A stretch of 64,000 nt of DNA from Diospyros lotus (Eukaryota > Streptophyta > Magnoliopsida > Ericales > Ebenaceae), in NCBI RefSeq assembly GCF_014633365.1, contig NC_068351.1:26880366-26944365 (forward strand), written 5' to 3'. Shown piece by piece: positions 33,050 to 45,555 of this stretch. The first letter of the stretch is position 1. Each line of letters starts with the position of its first letter. The notes beneath the pieces were generated by a model. The model was given only the letters and a program-made list of their open reading frames with translations. It ran no database searches and was not told the DNA's origin. Both the position numbers and the translations under genes were made by a program.

Positions 33050-35750
33050 CAGTCAAATAATGCTTTTTCCACTAAAATAGCTACGTGTGCATGTGCTACT
33101 TTTTTTGTTTCTTTTGCTTAATTCAAGACCAAATTTTTTCTTCGTAATGCAATTGTAGGACACCCTTTTGTTTTCGCTAGGCCATCAAGGTCACGAACAA
33201 TTATCAGAAACATGTCCTCCACAAATGACATATTTGCAAACTTGACTTTAATGTACATTTTCTTTAACAGAATCAGCTTCTTTACTTTCACCTAATTTCT
33301 CATGCAGAGCAGTAATGCATGTCGTGATCTCTTTGAGATCAATAAGGGAGTGTCTTGCATTATTCATTAACTTATTAAAAATTGGCCGAAAACCCCACAA
33401 AGTCACTTGATCAACTTCAGTTGCATTTAGTGTGGTTGCATTACATTCATTTCTATTGAATTGAAATCTAGCATTGATTGTTCATTTGTGCAAAATATAA
33501 TATGAGGGAATGATCTACGCTAATTTCATTATTACGAGAAATAATGTGTTTGCAAAGTATTCCTTCATCTCAAATTTGTAACAACCACATTTGAACATTA
33601 CATCTCCACATGAATCATACTCTACAATTACTTGCTTGTATGGTTTGGATTCATGTTGACTAACTTTAAATCTTTCAATAGTATTTGAATTGCTCACTAC
33701 TTGGTAATAACAGTTCAATACTTTGTGCCATTGTTATGAAAATCTCTCATACACTTTTTTGGTGTAGCACTTTCCAAATTGTTGATCTATCGGATGACTT
33801 AAATTAGTGATAGCCTTATAATTTAAAGTAATAAAATCTTAAGCTTCCTCTATATCGTGACAATCCTTTAATGCCCTATCATATTGGACAACAAACTCAT
33901 TAAGCATTATAAAAGAGTTCACATAACCATAAAAAAATGCTTGAATACTCTCACTTCGCCTATTAGAAGTCATACTAGTAAAAAAATCTATCATTCATAT
34001 ATGTTTACCCAATGGTCCTATTGGGTTTGTGTTTCCTAATGAGGCCCAAGACGAAGTTGATGTTTCGGGCGGGTATAATCTTCATAGACTTCAGCCCGTG
34101 ATTGAAGCATTAATCCATATCATCATTTATTAGCAACCCAATTAAGAAGATAGGTCATAAGCCCATTTACCATCTCTTTGGAGGAGAAATGGGTCTTAGC
34201 CCATTTGCTCAAGAGATGGAGAAAACTTAGCCCATTTGTTGTGTAAGCCCATTGTTTTGTGCAAAGCCCATTTCTCCTAATGGCCTATTTGTCTTGAGAG
34301 GCCCATTCTGATGACCTATGTTGCTCTCATTTAAATACCTCTCTTTTGTCTTTTGGAGATAGGACTCTCTCTCTCTCTCTCTCTCCTCCCCAAAATATGG
34401 CTGAATTCTTTCCCTCTTTCACTCCTTGTTGTTAGCCGGTCAGCAACGACCCCTTGCTGTCGGCCAGCCCTTCCCCATTTCCAGCTTTGTGCAATCTGTT
34501 GCTTGCCACTTTGTGCGGCTTTTTTTTTCTTCCCTATATACTTTCAGCTTGGCCGAATCTATTAGGGAGATGAAAACAAATCCCTCTCAGTTAGCTTTCT
34601 TCTACCCACCATCTTTGTGATATTTTCTTGCTACTTTTGTGGACTCTACGTAATGTAGAGCAGATTGGTTCTGGGCGAGAAAGGGAAGTTCTGTTCGGCC
34701 GAGTGAGAGGCGATTTTAGGTAGTTCGGGGCTGGGTTTTCGTTGGGGCTTTGGTGGTATTATTCTTGGAGTTACCTAAGTGATGATTACTACCTAGATCT
34801 GAGCCTTAAATGCAATTATTGAGACTGCCAGGGGGTTTTCTTCATATATTTTGTATATATATTGTATTATGTTTTATCGAATTTTTGCACTTACTCATTA
34901 TTTTGTAGATCTTCTGCCCAACAGGTCCCATTGCTTATACATATTTGCCAACTAACCACTATTTTCGATGTGATATTTATCCTTAAATTTCTCCCATCAA
35001 GACTCAAATTCATCTATTGTATTACTTTTCATCTATTTCTTAAAAAGTCTCTTTGAAGTTACTATAATGATCTTATAAAGGTAAAAGATGCTCAATAAGA
35101 TGTTTACTGATGTGTCATAAACAAAATCGATGACGGGTGGTAGGGAAAACCTTCTCAATTGAATGTTGTATAGAGTGATCTTGATTAGTAATAATAGTTT
35201 TGGGTGTTATTTTTTGCATGCATTTGAGAAATTGTTGAAACAACCATGCAAATGTTGATTCAATTTCATCTTCTAATAATGCCACACCAAATAACATTGT
35301 TTGTCCATGGTGATTCACACCCACAAATGGTGCAAAAATGGCAATTTAAACTTGTTTGTTCTATAGGTCACGTCAAACACAACAATATCACTAAATTATC
35401 AATATGATGATTGTGATCTCTCATCAACCCAAAATACACCTTTAAGGTTTCATTTGATCTTAATTCAATTGAGAAAAAATTATCACCATCAGTTTATGCC
35501 ATATGCTGGAAATACTTAATTATGTAAATACATTCCTTTCCAACATTATTCTATCTCACATCCTTCAAATAGTGATCAATATTTTGTGATGTAACAACAT
35601 GTGCATGTTGATTACTGCTAATAGTGTATATTGCTTTCTTAATTTGACAAGGCCTAAGCCTTACAAGGTTTAACTCATGTATTAGTTCTTTGTATGCACT
35701 TGAATGATGAAATTTATTGCGGAGTGACGTTTGATCACTTTAATTTGAAG
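33050..35750 (-). pseudogene. FAR1-related sequence (FRS) / MULE-domain protein relic
   Basis: On the minus strand the order is: an FRS-like linker (KELIHELNLVRLRPCQIKKA), FWVDERSQ, VVFDVTYRTNKF, the MULE transposase block GVNHHGQTMLFGVALLEDE and PKTIITNQDHSIQ (35115-35324), RHRFCL, then after an LTR insertion SMTSNRRSESIQAFFYGYVN and a SWIM-type zinc finger region with CGCYKFE (33515-33718). This is the domain order of FAR1/FHY3-related proteins, which derive from MULE transposases. Many stops and small frameshifts break it; the N-terminal FAR1 DNA-binding domain is missing because the copy ends at an LTR border near 35755. It may be a dead host FRS gene or a dead MULE. Confidence 0.8.
34019..34923 (+). 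repeat. 905-bp solo LTR inside the FRS pseudogene, GGTCC duplication
   Basis: GGTCC occurs directly before (34014-34018) and after (34924-34928). The element starts TATTGGG and ends CCCAACA, so the ends mirror each other apart from one change (TG to TA). The FRS reading frame flanks it on both sides. A TC dinucleotide run sits at 34367-34384. Strand is uncertain. Ends of the TGTTGGG/CCCAACA type are common in Ty1/copia LTRs. Confidence 0.82.
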
Positions 35751-35754
35751 CTAT

Positions 35755-36347
35755 TTGATAAAGTGGTTAGCTTAAGAGGGGTTGAATTAAGCTTTTTCAC
35801 CCTTTTTCAAATATTGAACATAAATAAATGAATTTGAAATAAGAATGCAAGGAAAGTAAGAATGCAGTACACAGAATTTAAAGTGGTTCAGGCTTAAAGC
35901 TTAGTCCACTACCTTGATTCACAACTAATGATTTTGCAAACACACAAAGTGTATTTTAGTATACCTTGTAGATTTTCATATGATTTGCTACTTAACCTTT
36001 ATAGTTGGCCTTTTCAAACTAGGCTTAGCCACAACCACTGCCTTTCAAGGATTAAGAGTAACCTTTAGAAATTTTTCTTTCCACTCTTGGCTCAACCACA
36101 ACCAAACAACCTTTCAAAGGATTAGGCACAACCTTTACAAAGATTCACAAATATTGTGAAAGGATTTCTCAAGAGAAAAATATAAGATGAAACAATAAGC
36201 TCTCAAACTTTCTCTTGACAGAGAGTTTTTCAAATGAAGTATACTCTCTTAGAAAATCTCACAAATATATATATATATATAAGCTCGTGAGAAGCAGGCT
36301 TTTGAAAATGTTTTGAATGATCGCTTGAAGCTCTCGAGAAGAGTTCT
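35755..36347 (-). repeat. SIRE-like LTR portion left of LTR copy B
   Basis: AAGAGGGGTTGAATTAAGC (35774) followed by GTGGTTCAGGCTTAAAGC and TTAGTCCACTACC is closely similar to 45600-45790 (GAGGGGGTGAATTGAGA, GTGGTTCGGCTTAACC, CTAATCCACTACC), which is the 3' part of a minus-strand SIRE LTR. It is cut on the right by LTR copy B. Confidence 0.62.
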
Positions 36348-38420
36348 TGTAATACCCGAGAATTTGCAAAGGGCTCAAGAGTAATTTATCTTGGGGTAAA
36401 AATGAAATTTTCAAAAAATTACAGCAATAATGTAATTTTTAGTACAATTGTGAGTGACTGGATTGACTGTAGGGAATGCCTTGGAACAGAAATGCCTAAG
36501 GAAAATGAAAAATTGAATTATCGTAAAAGACTTCTGAAAAGGCAACGAAACCTTCAAAGAAGTCAAATATTACATAAAGAACAACCCTTAAGTGGTCTTG
36601 GGATGAAACAAGGGGGTTTCCTAATTAAAGCGTAATTTTGGGCCAAAGTGTAATTTTTAAAAATTCTCGAGAGAGGTCAAAACGACATTATTTCTAAAAC
36701 TTCGGGGGTCAAATAATAAGTTTAGAACGTGAGGGTCTCAACAAAGGTTTTGGAAAACTCAAGGGCTATGTGGAAAGGGCTAAAATGCATTTTAAAAGTT
36801 GAGAGGGGTGCAAGTACAAATTTCAAAAAAAATGGGCAGCTATGGCCTACCAAGCTTCCGGCCACCCATTTCATCTCCATTTTTGGCCACGAGAAACTCA
36901 AGGAAAATGGCTAGGGGACCTCAAGGCTTGGTCTGGACCAATCCATGGTCGATAAAAAGAAGAGAAATTGTCGAAAAACTCGACCGAAAGTTAGCCACTA
37001 TAATCGAGCTTTGGGGGCCATTTTTCGGTGGGTTTGGACTAATCTAGGGAAAGAGAAGACATTAGTGGCCTTGGATGAAGCAAGATTTTTCGTTTATAGG
37101 CTCGATTTTGAGTATAAAAGAAGATCGAAGTGGCCAAAAATTTTCAAAGTTGGAGCTTGAAATCAAGCACGTTAGAAGGCAAATCGAGCATCAAGAATAA
37201 GGGGCTTTTTTTCTTGTGTTGGTGAGGATCAATTCTGGAAGAAATGGAGAGTTTTAGTGTAAGTTTAGTGAGGTTTTGAGGGGTCGCCGGAAAAGGAGGT
37301 GTGAGCACTGGCCGAGACTTTGATCGGCCGATTGAGATATCTCCAATGCTTGTTTTGAGCAGCAAACTACGCCATTAGGATCGACTAAGGCAGAGGATCA
37401 TTGAGGAGCAAAAACCCCACATTGTCGGTGTACCAGAGCCGGGGAAGAAGGCCGAAGTGTGGCTTTCACGAGCGGGCTTCACGCACACAGATCACGCGCG
37501 GCCCGTGCAACCGAGGTAAGTTTTGAATTTTTTTTTAAATTCCTAGAAAAATATTTTATGTATTTCTGTGAAAAAATATTTGGTGAAATAGTTTGGGAGA
37601 TGTTTATTTTGGAGTATTATTGAAGAAAAATAGAAATAAATTGAGGAAAAATATGGTTTAGTATTTATTTGGATAAATATGATGAATAGGGTGCTTTGTG
37701 GCTTAAATTGAGTGATTGTATGACTTTCGAGGCTTAGCACGCGAATTGAGGGGATACACGCTTTTTGAGGTGGTTTGAATCTTAAGTTAAAGGTGAGTGG
37801 TTCTCCCCAAAAGCTTGTATATGATATGATTGCTTATATTATGCATGATACTCATGAAAGTTATGATCATTTTGTCATATTTTCTCATATACTATTGCAT
37901 GAAAAGTCATGATTTTTATGTGGCACGATATTATTGGCATATTGATACTCGTGCATAAGATTAGGATGTCGCCTTGATAGTGTAGTCGTAATTCCTCAAG
38001 GGTAATTGATGGAATAACGTTAGAATTATCTTGAAAGCAGGTTGGGATTCTGCCTAGGGTTCTGTGTTGGGCTGGTGGACCAGGGAAGTTACACTAGGGC
38101 ATATAATAGTTCATGTTATTGCATCATGCATTCATGTATCATGTTTTTAAACTTTCACTAGAAGATTCATGTTCTAATTGGGTTATGCCCTTAGAACATT
38201 CAAACGTTCCAGTTGAGACTTGCAGCTTAGGCAAGGAAATGGATGAGATGAGACGGCACGTGATGACGTGTCCGATGAGTTCAATATGTTGTTCTGGTAA
38301 TCTGTTTGTTCATGAAGATTCGGATATGTTTCAACCGAGTTGTGAAATAAATGTATATTGAGGTATCATTTGATTGTACCTGAGGTGTTTAGTTGTTAAA
38401 GAAATTATAAAGAAATTACA
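36348..38420 (+). repeat. Ty3/gypsy LTR copy B
   Basis: Starts TGTAATACCCGAG and follows copies A and C block by block (GGGAATGCCTTGGAACAGAAATG, GTCAAATATTACAT, CAACCCTTAAGTG, TATAAAAG at 37113-37120). From about 38220 it diverges. It ends AAATTACA at 38420, but the flanks (GTTCT and CTCGA) do not match, so the right border is not settled. Confidence 0.72.
37113..37120 (+). promoter_or_regulatory. TATA box of LTR copy B
   Basis: TATAAAAG in the context TTTGAGTATAAAAG, matching the site in copy A. Confidence 0.6.
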
Positions 38421-38890
38421 CTCGAGAAAAAAAATGCTTTGAACATTTAACACAGAAAATATTCGATTATTAAAAAGATTTACTCGAGTACAAATGATTG
38501 ATACTCGATTAAAAGAATTCCTTACTCAATTAATTTTTTGAGATGACAAAAGATTGAGTAGCATACTCGAGTAGGAAATTGTGATAGTCGATTATAAAGC
38601 ATCTTTACTCGATTATATTTATGTTTAATCAATTGTTTTTGAAAATACACTCAGCATTACTCGATTATATTCAAAACATACTCGATGGGATTTTCAAAAA
38701 GATTTTCAAAAGCTTTACTCAATTAACACAATGAGTTTACTCTATTGGCTCTCACATACTTTATTGAAATACTCGATTATATCTTATATATACTCAATTA
38801 TTTTGAGAATATACTCAATTAATATGAAAATATACTTAACTATTTTGAAAACATACTTAAGTATAAAATCATTAAACTTAAGAGTACTTT
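38421..38890. repeat. Array of TACTCGATTA / CTCGAG motifs, LTR-like
   Basis: About 18 copies of TACTCGATTA, TACTCGAGTA or TACTCAATTA occur roughly every 25 bases. The palindrome CTCGAG also appears just left of LTR copy B (36335), so both flanks may belong to one SIRE-like LTR split by copy B (inference). Confidence 0.6.
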
Positions 38891-39251
38891 AGAATGTTTT
38901 GGATATGATTAATGAACCAAATTTACTAAAGATATATTTTCTTAATCATTTTAGAATCTCAAAAAGGGTTTTATAATAAAGCTAGTTTAGGATATAATGG
39001 AAACAACAACAACAAGGTTTTTGGAAAATTAGTTAAGACCAAAGCAAAACCTAAAGACTTAGGACCAAAATGCACCAAATGTAAAAATTATGGTCATAGA
39101 AGTCTGTTATGTCCTATAGCAATGGGAATCTCATACAAAATAAAAAAGATTTGGGTCCCTAAGGAAGAAGTAAAACCAGTTGCCAAAAAGATTTAGGCAG
39201 TTAAGAATAAGGAAACAGTAGGAGGATAAGAGTCTAATCCATTAGAACCAA

Positions 39252-41511
39252 TGTAATATCTTACATCCCAGATTTTCTAAAAAGGTCAAGAGTAATTTTA
39301 ACTTAGGCCATAGGTGAAATTATCAAAAGATTAAGCACTTGAGTACAATTTCTTACAGTTAGAAGTACCGAATCAACTGCAGGGAATGCCTTAGAGTGTA
39401 AATGTCTAAGGAAAATGATACGGTCTCGATAAGCGTTTTGAGATAGGATTTATGGTATTAAAAGAAATTGGAATCGAGACAGTTTTCAGTACAGCTTTGA
39501 TTCAGACTTAAAAATCAAATCATCGTAGGGGATTCCCGGGAAGTCAACGGAACCCTAAGGGGGCTCTGGTTTTGCGTAAGGATCAACCTTAAAGTGGTTT
39601 CGGGATGAAACAAGGGTCTGGTAAGGGCGTAAAGACTAAATTGTCCTTATCAAGTAAGCCTTGAGTTATTAATTTTGGATTTTTAATATCATAAGGAAAA
39701 TTAATTTGATGTTTGAAGATGTAATTGTAATTAGAGAAATAGCCAAGAAAATTAGAGATGAAATTTGGGTTTAGATGGGTAATTTTCCTTGTATTTTAGT
39801 GTAATATATAGATATATATATATATACGTGTGGTAACATAAGAGAGATTTGAATTGCAAAGAAGAGATGGTCGAATTTGCTACAAGATTTGGAAATCAAT
39901 TGTAGCAGGATTTGAGAAAGATTTGTAAGCTGGATTTGAGGAGATTGTGTGATTATGTGAGGTAAATATATACGCATTTTGTGGAGCTCAAGCAACAGGT
40001 CGCTTATAAAATGGCAGTGATCTTGACCAAGAAAAGGGGAAGAAATAGAGGGAGATCGAGAGAATGAGATAGAGGGTCGACAATGGCCGCAAGCAATCCT
40101 TGCACACAACAGTCGCGATCGATGCCTATAATCGTGAGCAGCAAGCCCCAAGGAATGGATGGGCGGCACACAAACGGAGCAACGGTGACCAGCAAGGCCG
40201 GTGGAGGCGGCGTTGGCCGTCGGTGGCGAAGCTGGTAATGGAGGTGGTCAGTGATGGCTAAAATGGCAGTAGGCAGTGGTGCTCGTGCGCTTGCTCGGTG
40301 GAGAAGAAGAAGTAGAGGAAGGTGGAGAAGAAAGAAGAAAAAAAGAAAAAAAAAAGAAAAGAAAAAAGAAAAAAGAAAAAGAAAAGAAAGGAAAAAGAAA
40401 GGGAAAAAGAAGAAAAATAGGAAAAAATCTCCAAAAAATCTAGGAATTAATTTGGGGCTAGAGGAGTATGCCTGGAGCAAGAAAAATTATCTGGGCACGC
40501 GTATCAAGAGTAGGGAATGCATTTTGAGGTTACTAAAAAATTCAAAAAAATCAGAAAAATTATTTTATAAATTGTTATAGAAAATATTTGAGAAATATTT
40601 AGTTTAGATTTATTGAGGAAAAATAGAAAGAAATAGAGGAAAGTTATGAAAAATTAGGAAAAATAGAATATCGATATCTTTGAATAAATATGATGGCCAA
40701 GGAATGTTGAGATTCCGAATTGAGTTCATTAGAACCTTGGCATAGGAATCAAAATATTTTGAGATACGTTCGAGGTAAGTGGTTCGACCTTAAACCCGAT
40801 TTTATGTAAATGGTTTTATCATGTTGTCATGTCTTGATGTGAATATGTCATGTAGATTGCATTTATATGTATTGATGAGGAAATGTGCATATGTGCACGT
40901 CGATATTATTGATCATGCATTGCATAAGGGTTTGAGAGTACGGGCCGGGACCACTGCTCTTCCAAGGGACCACCCATACACCTCGGCATGTTGCAGGAAA
41001 TCGTAAAAATGGAGAGTAGCATTAAGGTATGGTCAGCTCAAACCGAAATGAAAAGGAAAATGACATTGTGCATCGCACGAAATATGTTTATTGTACCCTT
41101 GCTTAAATGATTCATCATCTAACTCAGGCTTTGCCCCTCTAATATTCAAACGTTTTAGATGGAGATTGTAGCAGAAACGAGAATGAATGAGGCATGAAAT
41201 GACACTTAGCAAAGTGCATGATGAATTGAATGTATATTATGAAGCTTATGTATTTTAAGTTCTATTATTTTGAATTCTGAACATTTTGAGGAATGATGAT
41301 ATATAACCTTATTTATTGTTAATGTTAAAGTTAAGGTTCGATTCTAGCTTCCACATTTGATGTTTATGCTGATTCTCTGGCGAAATAGATGTATGAAAAT
41401 TTTGGGATGGATATGAGGAATGATATGGTTTAGCATTAGTATTGAAGGAAAAAATTTATTATCCCAGAATTGTCCTAAGTTATAACATGCCCGAAAAAGT
41501 GGGGTGTTATA
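39252..41511 (+). repeat. Solo Ty3/gypsy LTR copy C inside copia gag-pol
   Basis: Starts TGTAATATCTTACATCCC and ends GTGGGGTGTTATA. The flanks are ACCAA (39247-39251) and CCCAA (41512-41516), one change apart. Copia coding sequence flanks both sides. Shares the block GAGAGTACGGGCCGGGACC (40932) and the tail with LTR copy A. A purine run at 40310-40435 (mainly GAAAAA units) gives long but meaningless ORFs on both strands. Confidence 0.82.
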
Positions 41512-42502
41512 CCCAAAGTTCTTGGGTACCAATTGAATTTTTATGTGTTGCAATCATTGTGCCTCAAAGCCAATAGCTCGAGGATCAGCTGGTACATTGA
41601 TAGTAGTTGTTCAAGGCACATAACTGGAGACGAGCCTCTTCAACAAACTAGGGAGCATCATGGCTCCCATGTCGCATTTGGTGACAATTCAAAAGGTAAA
41701 ATAGAATGTAAGGGTTCAATTGGTAATTCTATCCATACTTATATTTCTGATGTTTATTATGTAAATGGCCTTAAGCATAACTTGTTAAGTATTAGTTAAT
41801 TGTGTGATAAAGGTTATAGTGTGTCATTTAATGAGCATGAATGTAAAGTGATAGATAAACATAATAGTGCTGAAATTTATACTAGTAAAAGAAATGGTAA
41901 TATATACATAATTGACATAGGAAATTTAAATAACAACACATGCCTTGTTGTTGTAAAAAAAAAATGAAAATACTTTGTGGTATAGGAGATTAGGACATGC
42001 TAGTATGCATGTATCAAAATTAGTGAAAAAGGACTAAGTAAATGGTCTTCCTAAAATGAATATAGATAAAAACAATTTTTGTCATGAATGCATGGAAGGT
42101 AAATAGGTTAGAACATCTTTCAAGTTAAAGAACCTATCAACCTCTAGGCCACTTGAATTACTTCATATGGATTTGTGTGGTCCCATGAGAACACATAGCC
42201 TAGGAGGAAAATCATATATCTTTGTTGCCGTTGATTATTATTCTAGATTTACATGGACTATATTTTTAATAAATAAAGATGATACATTTAATGAATTTAT
42301 AAAACTTTGCAAGAGAATTCAAGCAGAAAAAAGATTTAAAAATCTCTAGCATTAAGAGTGATCATGGATAGGAATTTGAAAATATTTCTTTCAAGTCTTT
42401 CTGTGATGAAAATGGAATCTATCACAACTTTTCAGCTCCTAGAACTCCTTAGAAAAATGGACTTCTAGAGGGGAAAAATAGGTCCTTAGTGGAAATGGCA
42501 AG

Positions 42503-44757
42503 TAGGGGTGTGCATTCGGTTATAACTGAACTGAACTGACAGAATTTAGCTAATCGAACAGAATCGATTGAACCGATACACTAACCAAAATAACTGAAAC
42601 CGAAATAACCGAATTTGGATTTTCTATAACTAAACCAAAATCTTTGCCAAAAAACTGAACTGAACTGAACCGCTTAACACAATAACCGACCTAATCGAAA
42701 CTGATCACCAAAAATCGACTATAACTGATATACCGAATCGAAGAAACCGAACTAACCGAATTCAAATACAAGAAACCTACTGGCTTCTGTTAGCCTACTA
42801 CTATCTATCTCTAATTTTAAACCCATTAATTAACAATGAAACCTGCTACTGCTATCTTTCTACAAAAAACTGGCATAAAATCCGTACAAAAACAAAACCT
42901 GCTGAACATATCCTCACAGTAAAAAAATGGCATAAAAACCATACATATAAGCATTATCAAAATTCATAAAGAACACTATTGAACAAATGTTACATATTCC
43001 CTCACATATAGAAAATGAAACCTGTTGCTATCTTTACTCTTTAGAGTTTGACATCTGTTGAACATATCCTCACATAGTCACATTCAAATACAAAGGATAA
43101 AAACATACATTGAAATCACTTATGGTAATTGGTGGCTTAGTGGCATGCTTTCAGTTAACAATTCCTGGGTGATACTACCTTGTCAAGAGTCTCCAAGAGC
43201 ACCCATCTAAGGATGAATTAAGTAACAACCTATACATCAAATATGTTGCAATTTTGACCTAACTTGGAAGACATACTTATATGCTTGTTTCAATCGTTTG
43301 TGAGTGTGCATTTTTATTAGAGTCGTGCACTTTCTGGTTTGGAATGAGATTTATGGAAGTGTGGGACTTTAAGGTAATACCACAATGATAAGAGACAAAA
43401 TTAATATCAAGAGCTTAATAGAAAGTTACATTATGAATCTTATTTATAGGCCAAAACTAAATTTAACTATAATATAATTAGTAATTTAAATTTACTATGA
43501 TCCCAATTCAAATCTTATAATATCTTTAATTTTCAGTAAAAATTAAAACAATATCAAAATATTTCTATCATCATCTCTTTGAGTATTAGGTTTAATAGTT
43601 GGTGTCTTTCGATTGTTGGTTATATGGACATACTTATCGTTGCCATAACACAAACCAATGGATCTAAATTCAAGATCACAAGGGAAGTCACAACAGCTGA
43701 AGTAGATCATGGATATCAGCTCTAGAATTAATTAAATCCAAAACACAGACAAACAAGAGTTAGACCTAACAAATTGGCTTAAATCCAAAACACATATAAA
43801 CCTGATGTAATTAAGAGATAATCTAATTTAGACAAATCCAAACAATAAACACAATCATAAATGAAACTAATATGATAATCTAATTAATATCTTACATTCT
43901 CTTTTAACCTCAATTTCTTTTTAAAAAACAACTTCAGTTTGCCAATAAAACTTGTAGAAAATCAAATCATATAGGATTTTACTTATACTGCAAGATGAGG
44001 ACATTTTGAATGAAGTAAGTAATACTGTAATAGTGTCCTAAAAAAGGAAAAACCATACAAAAACCTAACTGAATCTAATGAACAAGCAATGAACAAATAA
44101 AGAAGAAAGGAAAACCACACGAAAATAAAAACCTAACTAAATTTGAAATAGAGAACTCACTCTTGGTCGTCGACTTGTCGTCGTCAGCAAAACAAGGAAG
44201 AAACAAGTTAAGGTTAGGGTTAGGGAATTGCTCACTCTCAATCTCTCTTGAGAGAATGGATGAATGGGCGAGGCGACAACGATGACGAAAGTTATTTTTG
44301 ACGATTAGGTTTAGGATTAGGGTTTCAAAATGGCTCTCAAGAGAGAGAAAATGGACGAAGAGAAAATGACACAAGGAGGAAAGGATAGCCGAAGGTAGAC
44401 GACAAAAGCCAACGACAACGGCGAATGGTGGAGGTTAGGGCTCGATTAGAAATCGAACGAAAGGGAAGGATTGAAGGAATTAGTGAATTGCTCTCGCCTA
44501 TCCCCTATCGGGTTGGGGTGGGGGTGACTCTCTGACTCGGGTCCCAATAGGGGTCATAGTGCATGGTTCGGTTCCCCAAGGGGGTTGGGTATGCATATGG
44601 AGCAAGTCCGATTCGATTTTTTGGTTATTTATATCAAAAAATAACCAAACCGAACCGAAAAACTGACTTTTTGGGCAATAGGTAATCGAACCGAACCAAC
44701 GAAACTTGTCGATTCGGTTCGGTTATTTCGATTTATCCGAACTCTTGCTCATCCTTA
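42503..44757. mobile_element. Non-autonomous hAT element with ATGGCAAG duplication
   Basis: An 8-bp target-site duplication ATGGCAAG flanks it (42495-42502 and 44758-44765). Ends are TAGGGGTGTGCA and the inverted TAAGGATGAGCA (9 of 12 match). Subterminal regions on both sides are filled with CCGAAC/CGGTTCGGTT-type motifs (42520-42780 and 44570-44745), the usual transposase-binding pattern of hAT elements. The 2,255-bp body has no transposase domain that I can see. It splits the copia integrase relic. Confidence 0.88.
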
Positions 44758-45555
44758 ATGGCAAGAACCATGCTATGTGATAATTCATTGCTTAGGTAGT
44801 TAGGGGCTGAAGCAGTCAATATTGATTGCCATATATTGAATAGAGTTTCTATTAGGCCCATTCTTAATTAAGAAAACTCCATATGAACTATACAAAGATA
44901 GAAAACCAAATATCTCGTATTTTAGAGCATCTGGCTGTAAGTGTTTTGTTCCAAATAATGGCATAGATAACTTAGGAAAATTTGACCCCAAAAGTGATGA
45001 ATGTGTTCCTAGGATATTCTACTTCAAGTAAAGCATATAGGATTCATAACAAAAGAACTATGGTAGTGGAAGGGTCAATTCATGTGAGTTTTAATGAAAA
45101 TATTCCTATATCCTAGCAATCTAAAGAGGAGAATGAATGGGAAATATTAGAGAAGCCATTTGAGGAAAAAATTGAAAATTCTCAAGTTAAAAAGGAAGGA
45201 GAAGTAGAGAAACCAAGAGACACTTTTGTTTATAGAGAAAAAACTTATATGGATGAGTCAAGGATTTTAGGTAATGTTACTCAAGGAATAAGAACTAGAT
45301 CTCACTTAAGAAACAAAGTGAGCATGTAGCATTTCTATCCAATTTAGAACCAAAATCCATAAATGAAGCTATAGAAGATCCTAGTTGGATATTGGCTATG
45401 CAAGAAGAGCTTAACCAGTTTGAGAGGAACAAGGTATGGACCTTGGTACTTAAACGAAAAGGTAAGCAATCCATTGGAACTAAATGGGTCTTTAGGAACA
45501 AAATGGATGAGAATGGAACCATAGTTAAAAATAAGGTTAGACTTGTGGCTCAAGG

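Larger units (their letters stand above)
38950..45555 (+). pseudogene. SIRE-type Ty1/copia gag-pol relic, multiply interrupted
   Basis: Visible parts in order: gag tail with a CCHC knuckle (39071-39112) and KKIWVPKEE; after a solo LTR insertion, SWYIDSSCSRHITGD and a GAG-pre-integrase block (41533-41799); integrase start HMDLCGPMRT and VAVDYYSRFTW (42152-42349); after a hAT insertion, an integrase C-terminal part and the start of RT (LAMQEELNQFERNKVWTL, about 45390-45450) ending near 45555 at a minus-strand SIRE LTR. The order gag-protease-integrase-RT defines Ty1/copia. Many stops and frameshifts are present, so it is an old copy. RT core and RNase H are not found. Confidence 0.82.

Noticed and set aside
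40004..40580. ORFs of 158 and 109 codons on opposite strands
   Set aside because: The purine run at 40310-40435 gives poly-Lys/Glu or poly-Phe/Leu products; it lies in LTR copy C.
44212..44226. GGTTAGGGTTAGGG telomere-like repeat
   Set aside because: Only two units, inside a hAT element; not a telomere or interstitial array.
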